A stretch of 64,000 nt of DNA, taken from contig NZ_CP025012.1 in assembly GCF_002953715.1 (NCBI RefSeq), forward strand, positions 4,149,001-4,213,000, in the 5' to 3' direction. Below are positions 19,502 to 27,444 of the stretch, in pieces. The translations under genes and the position numbers were made by a program. How positions within the stretch are numbered: position 1 is the first letter of the stretch; every line of letters begins with the position of its first letter. The notes beneath the pieces are model-generated. The model did not search any database. It was not told the origin of the DNA and saw only the letters and a program-made list of their open reading frames with translations. The stretch comes from Rhizobium leguminosarum (GTDB taxonomy: Bacteria; Pseudomonadota; Alphaproteobacteria; Rhizobiales; Rhizobiaceae).

Positions 19502-20359
19502 TCAAGCTCCCATGCGGGCGAGCCGCGAGCGCGGGTCGATATATTCGTTCACCGACATGGCGAGCATGAACAGACCAAGGAACAGGATGACGACGAAGAG
19601 CATCGGAAAGGCGACCCACCACCATATGCCCGATACCATCGCGGAATGCGCATTGGCCCAGTAGATCATGCCGCCGATCGTCGGCCGGTTGATGTCGGAA
19701 AATCCGAGCACCGAGAGCGTCACTTCGAGACCGATCGCCCAGATCATGTTGTTCATCGTCGTGAAGAAGACGATCGGCATGACATAGGGCAGGTGTTCGC
19801 GGATGAGGATCTGCCGTGTGCGCATGCCCGAGAAGACCGCGTGCCGGGTGAATTCCCGCTGACGGAGAGACAGGGCGACGGAACGGATCAGGCGGCTGTC
19901 GTGCGTCCAGCCGAGCAGCGCTGCGGTGATCGCCAGCATGAACCACGTCATCTGGTCGCGAAGCACGAAGACTAGAAGCAGCAGGATCGGAATGTTCGGC
20001 AGTGCGCCGAGTGTATCGTTGACCGCCATGATGATCTGGTCGGTCCGCCCACCGATATAACCGGAGATCAGCCCGACGGCGATGGCGATGATGCGGCTGA
20101 CGAAGGCGACGATGATGCCGAAGAACAGCGTATTGCGCATCGAGGCGGCAATCTGCCAGAAAACCTCCTGGCCGCGCGAGGTGGTGCCCAGCCAGAATTC
20201 GGCCGAAGGCGGCATGTCGGGCGCAACGACATAGATGGCATTCTCGTCATAGGGCGAGAAGAACGACGCCACGATCAACGCCAGAATGATAGCGATCAGG
20301 AGGGTTCCGACCAGGAACTCCTTGTTGTAGCGCAGCAGGTCTCTGAGGACTTTGAACAT
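19502..20359 (-). CDS. ABC transporter permease (DppC/OppC type)
   Basis: A 285-residue inner-membrane permease with an N-terminal helix, a periplasmic segment containing the OppC motif FWLGTTSRGQEVFWQ, and the BPD_transp_1 core with an EAA-like loop. A GTG one codon upstream is an alternative start. It lies 6 bases after the DppB-type permease and 4 bases before the first ATPase, so the importer is one operon. Confidence 0.9.
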   Translation of the reverse strand: MFKVLRDLLRYNKEFLVGTLLIAIILALIVASFFSPYDENAIYVVAPDMPPSAEFWLGTTSRGQEVFWQIAASMRNTLFFGIIVAFVSRIIAIAVGLISGYIGGRTDQIIMAVNDTLGALPNIPILLLLVFVLRDQMTWFMLAITAALLGWTHDSRLIRSVALSLRQREFTRHAVFSGMRTRQILIREHLPYVMPIVFFTTMNNMIWAIGLEVTLSVLGFSDINRPTIGGMIYWANAHSAMVSGIWWWVAFPMLFVVILFLGLFMLAMSVNEYIDPRSRLARMGA

Positions 20360-20365
20360 CACGGA

Positions 20366-21370
20366 TTACCCCAGTTTCACGCGTGGATCGATCAGCGGAT
20401 AGATGATGTCGATCACGAAGACCGCGGCCGCAACCGCGATGATGGCGATGGTGGTGACGCCGAGCACGAGGCTGTAATCGCCGGAATAGATGCCGGAGAT
20501 CAGAAGCTTGCCGATCCCGGGATAATTGAAGACGAACTCGACGATGACGGCGCCGCCGAAGACATTTCCGAGACTGAGTGCCAGGCCGGTGACCTGCGGC
20601 AGCATGGCGTTGCGCGCCACATATTGCGAAAAGATGCTGCGCGAGCGCACGCCGCCAAGTTCTGCATAGACGACGTGGTCGTCGGTAACGATGTTGGAAA
20701 CCAGCGAACGCATCGAGATGAACCAGCCGCCGATGCCGACGAGCACGAGGGTCAGGGCCGGCAGGATGCCGTGTTCGATCACCGAGCTGATGAAGGCCCA
20801 GTTGAAGGCCGGCGCGAGATTGACCTGCGCGCCGTCGCTGATCGGCAGGATCGGCCAGATAAAACCGAAGAGGATCACCAGGCTGAGACCGATGATATAG
20901 GTCGGGATCGGCTGCAGCGCCATGATGACGATGCCGGCAACCTTCAGCAGCTTGCTGCTGCGGAAATAGCCGGCAAGCGCGCCGAGAAAATTGCCGATGA
21001 TCCAGGAAATGATCGTTGCAAGCGTCAGAAGCCCGACCGTCCAGGGCAGTGCACGGCCGATAACGGTCATGACGGGGGTCGGGAAAGACGAAAGCGACGG
21101 GCCGAAATCGCCGGTCAGGACACGGCCCCAGAAGGTGAAATACTGCTCCAGCAGCGGGCCGCCGGTGCCGTAGAGCTCGCGCAGCGATTCGCGGAGGATT
21201 TCGACGGCCTGCGGATCGGTGGAGCCGAAGCTCGTCAACAGCGACACGGTCTGCTCGATCGGATCGACCGGCGAAAAATGCGCGATCAGGAAGGCCAGCG
21301 TGATGCCGGTGAAGACCACGAAGAGAAATTGCAGAAAGCGTTTTGCCGCATAGATCAGAAAGCCGTTCAT
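20366..21370 (-). CDS. ABC transporter permease (DppB/OppB type)
   Basis: A 334-residue permease with the OppB N-terminal TM19 region (FLIYAAKRFLQFLFVVFTGI) and a long periplasmic loop before the BPD_transp_1 core. The C-terminal SGDYSLVLGVTTIAII...YPLIDPRVK is typical of the family. It follows the binding-protein gene by 67 bases. Confidence 0.9.
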   Translation of the reverse strand: MNGFLIYAAKRFLQFLFVVFTGITLAFLIAHFSPVDPIEQTVSLLTSFGSTDPQAVEILRESLRELYGTGGPLLEQYFTFWGRVLTGDFGPSLSSFPTPVMTVIGRALPWTVGLLTLATIISWIIGNFLGALAGYFRSSKLLKVAGIVIMALQPIPTYIIGLSLVILFGFIWPILPISDGAQVNLAPAFNWAFISSVIEHGILPALTLVLVGIGGWFISMRSLVSNIVTDDHVVYAELGGVRSRSIFSQYVARNAMLPQVTGLALSLGNVFGGAVIVEFVFNYPGIGKLLISGIYSGDYSLVLGVTTIAIIAVAAAVFVIDIIYPLIDPRVKLG

Positions 21371-21437
21371 GACATCGACCTTTCAATAGCAGAACGGGAA
21401 CAGCCGGCGGCCGGCTGCTCCCACGATATTGCCTCGA

Positions 21438-23339
21438 TCAAGGCTTCGGCGCGTCCGGATTGGCCTTCAGCCCGACCACCATGTAGCGGATGTTCGACCA
21501 GTTCGGACCCGAGGCCGAATAGGGATTGTCCGCGCTCGGATAGTTGGTCCAATAGGTCGTATCGAGCGGCGCGAACTTGTTGTAGGCCATCAGCGGGATC
21601 ATCGGCATTTCCTCGACGGCGAGCTTCAGGAAGTCCTGGCCGAGCTTAGCGACATCGGGCGAATCGAAGGCGATCGATCGATTGCGCTCGATGATCTGGT
21701 CGAGACGCGGATCCTGCCAGCGCTGCAGATTGCGCGGCGGCTGGATCTGCCCGACCGGCTTGATGAACTCCGAATGATAGCTGTCGAGGAAGAAGGAAAG
21801 GTCGGGATGACCGCCCCAGGTCTCGATGCTCCAGTAGATCGCCGTCTCGAAATCGCCGGTGCCGAGGCGTTGGCCATTGGTCGGGCCGGCGACATCGACC
21901 TTGGTGGCGATGCCGGCTTGCGACCATTGCTGGGCGATCACCGTGCCGGCGCGGGCAAGCGTCGGGATGGCATCGCCTTCCACCTGCAGCCGGATCGTAA
22001 AGGGCGTGCCGTCAGGCTTCACCCACTGGCGGCCACTTTTCTTGAAGCCTGCCTTCTGCAGCAGCTCGGTTGCAGCCTGAACGTCCTTCTTCCACCAGCC
22101 GAAGCCGAATGTGCGCTGCAGCTTGGCCGGATCGGTCGGGATCTGATCGGCCCATTGACTACGCACCATATTGGCGATCTGCGCCGAGATGTTGGGATCG
22201 TAGGGCTTGATCTTGCGATATCCGGTGTCGAGCTCGAAATTCGTCAGCCAGTCCTGCATCGGTGCGTAATAGTCGTCCGGGGCAGAACCCGTCGGCGGCG
22301 TGGCAAGGGCGGCGATATTGGCCGCGCCGCGGTAGGAGCCGAGCGCCACTTCGCGGATGTCGATCAGCAGAGCGAGAGCCCAGCGCACGTCTTTATTGTC
22401 GAAGGGCGCCTTCTTCGTATTGAAGAGAACGGAAGGCAGCGTCGGGTCCGGATGCGCAAACGGGAAGCCCTTCAGCCAGGAGGCTGTGCTCTTGCTGTCA
22501 CGCATGATCGAGAACATGCCCTCGGGCGCCATGTCGTTAATGACGTCGAGATTGTGGTTGCGTTGCTCGATGACGCGGGCCTCCGGATTGCCGGCGGCGC
22601 GATAGACGACGTATTTCACCTCGGGCGGTTGTGCCGCAGCCAGGCCGATCGACGTGCGCTGCCAGTCGTCGCGCAGCTTCCAGATCGTCCAGTTGCCGCC
22701 CTTGTCATAATTCTGCAGCTGGTAGGGCCCGAGTGAAACCGGCGGGTTGTTGTTGAAGGACAGCGGATCTGCGGCCTTCTCGAAGACGTGTTTCGGCATG
22801 ATCCAGGCGGCATTCCAGCGCACGGTGAACAGCGTATGGAAGCGCGAGTTCGGCTTTTTCAGATGGAAGACGACAGTCTGTGGATCCGGATTTTCGATGC
22901 TCGCGACATTGACGGTGAAGGGCGCGCTCCAGGCCATGCCGGGATGGTCGATCTGCGTCTGCACGGTATAGACCACGTCGTCGCTGGTGAATTCGACACC
23001 GTCGCTCCAGAAGATGCCCTTGCGCAGCTTTACCGTCATCTCGGTGAAATCGGCGTTGTAGCGCGGCGGTTCGCTGGCAAGCGCATTCTGCCAGGCATCC
23101 TTGCCACCTTCGGGATTGATGAACCACAGCGTATCGGTGGTCAGCTGCTGCAGGCCGTTGAGGTTTGCCGCCGCCCCGCCGCCCGGAGCCCAGAGGTTGA
23201 ACCAGTCGGCATTCTGCTGCGGCGTACCCTGGATGATCAGCGTTTCATTGCGCGGTATGCCGGCAATGAAATCCTGCGCAAATGCCGGAAGGGCTATGAG
23301 CGACAATAAGGCAATGGCTGCATATTTACGGAACTTCAT
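21438..23339 (-). CDS. Periplasmic substrate-binding protein of an Opp/Dpp-type importer (SBP_bac_5)
   Basis: A 633-residue SBP_bac_5 protein. The signal peptide is MKFRKYAAIALLSLIALPAFA, cleaved before QDF. The family hallmark is the opening of the first lobe and the motif DVVYTVQTQIDHPG in the second. A strong AGGAGGAGG site lies 8-12 bases before the ATG. SBP_bac_5 proteins bind peptides, nickel, or beta-oligosaccharides; the head-to-head beta-xylosidase suggests xylo- or other plant oligosaccharides (inference). Confidence 0.87.
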   Translation of the reverse strand: MKFRKYAAIALLSLIALPAFAQDFIAGIPRNETLIIQGTPQQNADWFNLWAPGGGAAANLNGLQQLTTDTLWFINPEGGKDAWQNALASEPPRYNADFTEMTVKLRKGIFWSDGVEFTSDDVVYTVQTQIDHPGMAWSAPFTVNVASIENPDPQTVVFHLKKPNSRFHTLFTVRWNAAWIMPKHVFEKAADPLSFNNNPPVSLGPYQLQNYDKGGNWTIWKLRDDWQRTSIGLAAAQPPEVKYVVYRAAGNPEARVIEQRNHNLDVINDMAPEGMFSIMRDSKSTASWLKGFPFAHPDPTLPSVLFNTKKAPFDNKDVRWALALLIDIREVALGSYRGAANIAALATPPTGSAPDDYYAPMQDWLTNFELDTGYRKIKPYDPNISAQIANMVRSQWADQIPTDPAKLQRTFGFGWWKKDVQAATELLQKAGFKKSGRQWVKPDGTPFTIRLQVEGDAIPTLARAGTVIAQQWSQAGIATKVDVAGPTNGQRLGTGDFETAIYWSIETWGGHPDLSFFLDSYHSEFIKPVGQIQPPRNLQRWQDPRLDQIIERNRSIAFDSPDVAKLGQDFLKLAVEEMPMIPLMAYNKFAPLDTTYWTNYPSADNPYSASGPNWSNIRYMVVGLKANPDAPKP

Positions 23340-23689
23340 CGGATGTTCCTCCTCCTCAGCTCGCCGCGGCGAGCGCTTCCCGTAATCAATTGACGATGGC
23401 GTCCAGCGAACCCCTGCCTGCGCGTGCCGCAGGGCACATGCACTCCTCGGCGGCGGGCGAACTCACGCCGTAGTTATCGACAATTTTTTGAGAAACGGCA
23501 ACTGATAATTTTGCAGACTATAAAAAATAGCGCGTTTTCAGGCGTTTTTGACGCATGGCAGCGATGTACTTTTTTATATTATTGACAAAGTGAGCGTTTG
23601 GCTTAGCTTTTGCGGCGAGCGCGGCGCCCTCCCAAGAGGCCGTGCTTCATCACCAGACAGGTCGGCTGCTTTCGGGAGGAGGCTTTGGC
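23340..23689. promoter_or_regulatory. Divergent control region between the importer and the xylosidase
   Basis: A 350-bp AT-rich gap without a gene. Toward the xylosidase: -35 TTGACA (23582-23587), 16-bp spacer, -10 TAGCTT (23604-23609), ribosome site GGGAGGAGG near 23674-23682. Two TTGTCRA-type words lie here: GTTATCGACAA (23473-23483) and ATTATTGACAA (23578-23588), the latter overlapping the -35. They recur in the 27205-27444 region and are candidate GntR operators. Confidence 0.5.
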
Positions 23690-25318
23690 ATGACCGTTCA
23701 AGAGGACACCAGGATGAGCAGCCCCTATGACGTGACAATCTCCGTTCACGCCAACCGGCCAACCGGCAAATACCAACCTTTGTGGAACTGGTTCGGATAC
23801 GACGAGCCGAACTACACCTACTCCCCGCACGGCAGGAAGCTGCTCAAGGAACTCACCGAGCTCAGCCCCGAGCCGCCCCGTATCCGCGCGCACAATCTTC
23901 TGACCAGCGGCGATGGCCTGCCTGCCCTCAAATGGGGTTCGACCAATGCCTATACCGAGGATGCGAACGGCAATCCGGTCTACGATTGGACAATCATCGA
24001 CAAGATCTTCGACACCTATGTCGAAGCCGGCAATATTCCGCTGATTCAGATCGGCTTCACGCCCGAAGCGCTCTCCGATTTCGACGGTCCTTATCGCCAT
24101 CAATGGGAGCCGGCCGACAAATACGCAACGATCACCACCGGCTGGACGGCCCCGCCGACGGACCTGAAGAAATGGGGCGACCTGATCGAAGCATGGGCGC
24201 GCCATCTCACCGAAAGATATGGTGAGGCCGTCGTTTCAAGCTGGCCGTGGGAAGTGTGGAACGAGCCGGACGGCCACTACTGGACCGGCACCATCCCGCA
24301 ATTTTGCGAAATGTATGACGTCAGCGCCAAGGCCTTGAAGCGCGCGCTTCCGAAGGCCCGCGTCGGCGGGCCGCACACCTGCGGCGCCTTTGCCAATGAA
24401 AAGGCCCAGACCTTTCTGCGCGCCTTCCTCAAGCATGTGGTCGAGAACAAGTCGCCGATCGATTTTCTCGCCTTCCACGCCAAGGGCAATCCCGTGATCT
24501 ATGAGGGTCACGTCCGGATGGGCCTGCACAAGCAGCTCCGCGACATCGAGACGAACCTTGCCATCATCAACGAGTTTCCCGAACTCCGCCACCTGCACGT
24601 GGTGATCGGCGAATCCGATCCGGAAGGCTGTGCGGCCTGCTCTGCACGCGTCCATCCCCAGAACGGCTATCGCAACGGCCCGCTTTACGGTGTCTATGTC
24701 GTCGAGAGCATGATGCGCACTTACGAACTGGCAAGACGCGCCAACATCCATATCGAAGGTGCAGTGACCTGGGCCTTCCTTTTTGACGACCAGCCCTATT
24801 TCGACGGCTTCCGCGATCTTGCCACCAACGGCGTCGACAAGGCTGTTCTCAACGGCTTCCGCATGCTCGGCAAACTCGGCGGCGAATGGCTGGAATCGGA
24901 AAGCGATTATCGCCGCGATATCGAAGATATCATGAGCCATGGCGTGCGCGGCAAGCCCGATGTCAATGTCGTGGCGACCCGCGACGACAAGGGCGTTTCC
25001 ATTCTCCTCTGGCACTACCACGACGATGATGAAGTCGGCCCCGCCGCCGACATTGTGGTCAATCTCGACGGCTGGGACGCCAAGTCCGCCTCGCTCAAGC
25101 ATTTCAGGATGGACGAGGAGCATTCCAACGCTTTCGGCGTCTGGAAAGCGATGGGCAAGCCGCAGAATCCGGCCGGCGAAGATTATGCCAGGCTGGAAGC
25201 CTCGGGAAAACTCGCCGAGATCGAAGGTGAGGCATCGGCTAAGGTCGATGACGGCAAGATCGCCCTCAAAGTCTCCCTACCGCGCCAGGGCGTGTCTCTC
25301 CTGCGCCTCGATTGGTGA
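23690..25318 (+). CDS. GH39 family beta-xylosidase-like glycosidase
   Basis: A 542-residue clan-A glycoside hydrolase. The TIM-barrel carries the acid/base in WEVWNEPD (Glu192) and a nucleophile in VVIGESD (Glu308), the GH39 pattern. There is no signal peptide, so it acts in the cytosol on imported oligosaccharides, removing xylose (or possibly L-arabinose or another pentose) from non-reducing ends. The start at 23690 follows GGGAGGAGG. It is divergent from an Opp-type importer and beside pentose-acid enzymes. Substrate specificity is inferred from the family. Confidence 0.85.
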   Translation: MTVQEDTRMSSPYDVTISVHANRPTGKYQPLWNWFGYDEPNYTYSPHGRKLLKELTELSPEPPRIRAHNLLTSGDGLPALKWGSTNAYTEDANGNPVYDWTIIDKIFDTYVEAGNIPLIQIGFTPEALSDFDGPYRHQWEPADKYATITTGWTAPPTDLKKWGDLIEAWARHLTERYGEAVVSSWPWEVWNEPDGHYWTGTIPQFCEMYDVSAKALKRALPKARVGGPHTCGAFANEKAQTFLRAFLKHVVENKSPIDFLAFHAKGNPVIYEGHVRMGLHKQLRDIETNLAIINEFPELRHLHVVIGESDPEGCAACSARVHPQNGYRNGPLYGVYVVESMMRTYELARRANIHIEGAVTWAFLFDDQPYFDGFRDLATNGVDKAVLNGFRMLGKLGGEWLESESDYRRDIEDIMSHGVRGKPDVNVVATRDDKGVSILLWHYHDDDEVGPAADIVVNLDGWDAKSASLKHFRMDEEHSNAFGVWKAMGKPQNPAGEDYARLEASGKLAEIEGEASAKVDDGKIALKVSLPRQGVSLLRLDW

Positions 25319-25329
25319 GCCGGTAGGCG

Positions 25330-25361
25330 AAGGGAGCGCAATCGAAAGATTGTGCTCCCTT
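25330..25361. terminator. Bidirectional terminator after the xylosidase
   Basis: AAGGGAGCGCAATC pairs with GATTGTGCTCCCTT (one G-U) around a GAAA tetraloop. It sits between convergent stop codons of the xylosidase and the GntR gene, with TTT on the right and an A-containing left flank. Confidence 0.85.
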
Positions 25362-25378
25362 TCACGTGGCCGGTCGCG

Positions 25379-26056
25379 TCAGTTGTCACTGACATAGGCA
25401 AGATAGCGTTTCTTGCTCGGCTGCAGATGGTCGACGCAGAGCTGGGCGAGAACCCAGTTATCCCCACCGCGCAGCATCTCGATCATCAGCCGGTGATGTT
25501 CGTGCGAGATGCGCAGCGATTCCTTGCTCGACATCGAATTGGCGCGCACCGGCAGGCTGAGCCGCATATAGAGCTCGATCGATTGCACCAGATGCGCATT
25601 GCCGCAGGCGCCGAAGAGCGTCAGGTGGAATTTGTCGTTGGCCTCGTGCACACCCCTAAGATAGCCGGATTCGATGTGGCGGCCATGCTCCTCGTGCAGC
25701 GCCAGCAGTTCCTCGATCAATGCCTCGGGTGCCGGCAGCTTTATCCACAGCGCCGCCTGCCGTTGCAGCAGTTCCCGAACGTCGTAGATTTCCTGAACCT
25801 GGCGGGCAGTCAGCGAACGGACCGTCGCGCCCTTGTTGCGCTCCCGAACCACGATGCCCATCGTCTCGAGCTGCACGATCGCCTGCCGGGCGAAATGGCG
25901 CGTGACGTGAAAGCGGGCAAGGAGCGTGTCTTCGGTCAGACGGGTTCCAGGCGCCAGCCGCCCGAAGATGATGTCCTCCTCCAGCGCGCGGGCAATACTT
26001 AGATCATCATGCTCGATGCCGTCTTCGCGGCTTTCGTTGAGCGTCTGCAATGTCAT
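25379..26056 (-). CDS. GntR-family regulator, FadR/FCD subfamily
   Basis: A 225-residue regulator with N-terminal winged helix (LARFHVTRHFARQAIVQLETMGIV) and an all-helical FCD ligand domain with the metal-binding His pattern (DKFHLTLFGACGNAHL ... HEHHRLMIEML). FCD regulators typically sense sugar acids or other carboxylates, which suits the neighbouring aldonate enzymes. AGAGGAG abuts the ATG; a TTG two codons on (26050) has better spacing and could be the real start. The open frame further upstream is palindromic repeat. It probably controls the two divergent promoters on either side. Confidence 0.87.
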   Translation of the reverse strand: MTLQTLNESREDGIEHDDLSIARALEEDIIFGRLAPGTRLTEDTLLARFHVTRHFARQAIVQLETMGIVVRERNKGATVRSLTARQVQEIYDVRELLQRQAALWIKLPAPEALIEELLALHEEHGRHIESGYLRGVHEANDKFHLTLFGACGNAHLVQSIELYMRLSLPVRANSMSSKESLRISHEHHRLMIEMLRGGDNWVLAQLCVDHLQPSKKRYLAYVSDN

Positions 26057-26066
26057 CTCCTCTGAA

Positions 26067-26166
26067 GCATAACCCCGAAAATCGAAGATTTTCGGAAAGG
26101 GATTATGCGCCAATTTAATGTGGTAGAGCGTCCTTAGCGCGTCCTGTCGGACGCGCGGCGCTCTAA
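26067..26166. repeat. Composite two-palindrome element, copy C1
   Basis: First palindrome GCATAACCCCGAAAATCG...TTTTCGGAAAGGGATTATGC, a short AT-rich linker, then GAGCGTCC...GCGCGTCCTGTCGGACGCGC...GGCGCTCTAA. The same two-part order occurs at 33494-33594. It lies between gntR and the Gfo/Idh gene and forms the leader of gntR. Confidence 0.7.
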
Positions 26167-26178
26167 CGGCGAGCCATG

Positions 26179-27204
26179 TTACAGTGGATTGCGTTCCGGG
26201 TCGAACCGGCTCAAGCGATAGATATCCTCGACGAGAGCAAGCGTTTTGATGTTATCGTCCGGCGATGTCTCCATCGCCACCTTTCCATCGAGGCTGTCGA
26301 GGAAATGCGCGATGGTCGCGTCATAGGCACCCTGATAGGTCTCGTCAGGATCGAAGCTTTCCCGGCACTGCTGCGCCCCCTCGGCCGAGAGCAGATTGCC
26401 GTTAAGTTCGAGCGTGCCGCGCGTCCCGAAGATGCGCAAGTGATCGCGCGGCGTCGGCGGCGCGCCATGTACGGCGAGATTGGCATTGATGGTGACGAGA
26501 ACACCGTCGCTCGTCCGGCGCAGGACGACGCTTGCGACATCCTCCGCGACGATATCGCGATTGCTCCTCTCAAGCCGCGCACTCACCACATCCATCTCGC
26601 CCAGAAGATATCTCAACGAATCGAGATGATGGATCATGACTTCCATGACCAGCAGGCGCTCCTGCGTCCGGAAGAAGGGCTGGCGCACCAGCGCCGGCCT
26701 TCTTCCTTCCGCATCCGCTATCATGCCGCTGGACAGGAATTCGAACTGCACCTGGCGGATCTCGCCGGCAAGCCCCTCGTCGAGCCACGCCTTCAGCCGC
26801 CGATAATAGGCGCGGAACCGCCAGTTCTCGTGGATCATCAGCCTGCCCGCGCCGGAAAGCCCTGCCAGCAGCTCGACCGCCTCGCCGTAGGAGGGAGCGA
26901 GCGGCTTCTGGCAGATGATGTCGAGGTCCTTTGCCGCCGCCAGCCGCACCAGTTCGACGTGGAACTCCCGCGGCGCGCAGATATCCACGGCATCGAGCTG
27001 CTCGGCATCCAGCATCGCCTGCGCACTTGTATAGTGGCGCGCGACATTGAAGGCGGCACGCCGGGCTGCGATCGCACGCGGCGACGGGTCGGCAATCGCC
27101 ACGACCTCGGCTCTTTCCGATTGCCGCATCCATGCAGGCAGATGGTAGGCGCTGACCCAGCCGGCACCGATAATGCCGATACGCCGTCGTCTCGTTCCCG
27201 TCAT
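26179..27204 (-). CDS. Gfo/Idh/MocA-family oxidoreductase
   Basis: A 341-residue two-domain dehydrogenase. The Rossmann motif GIIGAGW is near residue 10, and the usual catalytic EKP is QKP here (ICQKPLAPS, the Lys being retained). The C-terminal domain has the MIHHLDSLRYLLG helix with the conserved His-Asp pair. Family members oxidise aldoses, inositols or sugar acids with NAD(P). It is divergent from the IlvD-amidohydrolase-DapA operon, so it is a candidate for the first step, oxidation of the released pentose to its lactone (inference). Confidence 0.85.
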   Translation of the reverse strand: MTGTRRRRIGIIGAGWVSAYHLPAWMRQSERAEVVAIADPSPRAIAARRAAFNVARHYTSAQAMLDAEQLDAVDICAPREFHVELVRLAAAKDLDIICQKPLAPSYGEAVELLAGLSGAGRLMIHENWRFRAYYRRLKAWLDEGLAGEIRQVQFEFLSSGMIADAEGRRPALVRQPFFRTQERLLVMEVMIHHLDSLRYLLGEMDVVSARLERSNRDIVAEDVASVVLRRTSDGVLVTINANLAVHGAPPTPRDHLRIFGTRGTLELNGNLLSAEGAQQCRESFDPDETYQGAYDATIAHFLDSLDGKVAMETSPDDNIKTLALVEDIYRLSRFDPERNPL

Positions 27205-27444
27205 GGCGTTTCCTCTGCATTCAGTCCAATTTTATCAATAATCTATCCGGCTTCGTCGTAAAAGCCAATCGTTTGATTGTCGAACAAAGGTGCTAATTTC
27301 GCAGATTACCATTGTATTTTATGGTGATCGTCGAAGAAATCCAAAAATGCGATACAGTGGCGCCATCTTATTTATTGACAATCCTCCGTATCCCTCTACC
27401 CTGACGCCACGGCCATGGATCAATTTGGCGAGGGAGGAACAGGT
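27205..27444. promoter_or_regulatory. Divergent control region between the oxidoreductase and dehydratase genes
   Basis: AT-rich intergenic DNA. Toward the dehydratase: -35 TTGACA (27375-27380), 16-bp spacer, -10 TACCCT (27397-27402), then ribosome site GGGAGGA near 27432-27438. TTGTCGAACAA (27277-27287) is a perfect 4-3-4 dyad of the FCD-type TNGTNNNACNA pattern, and TTATTGACAA (27372-27381) repeats the word seen at the xylosidase promoter. Confidence 0.5.

Noticed and set aside
17579-23339. Plain oligopeptide importer (opp/dpp)
   Set aside because: The protein family alone allows peptides, but the divergent GH39 enzyme and pentose-acid genes make an oligosaccharide more likely, so I did not give opp gene symbols.
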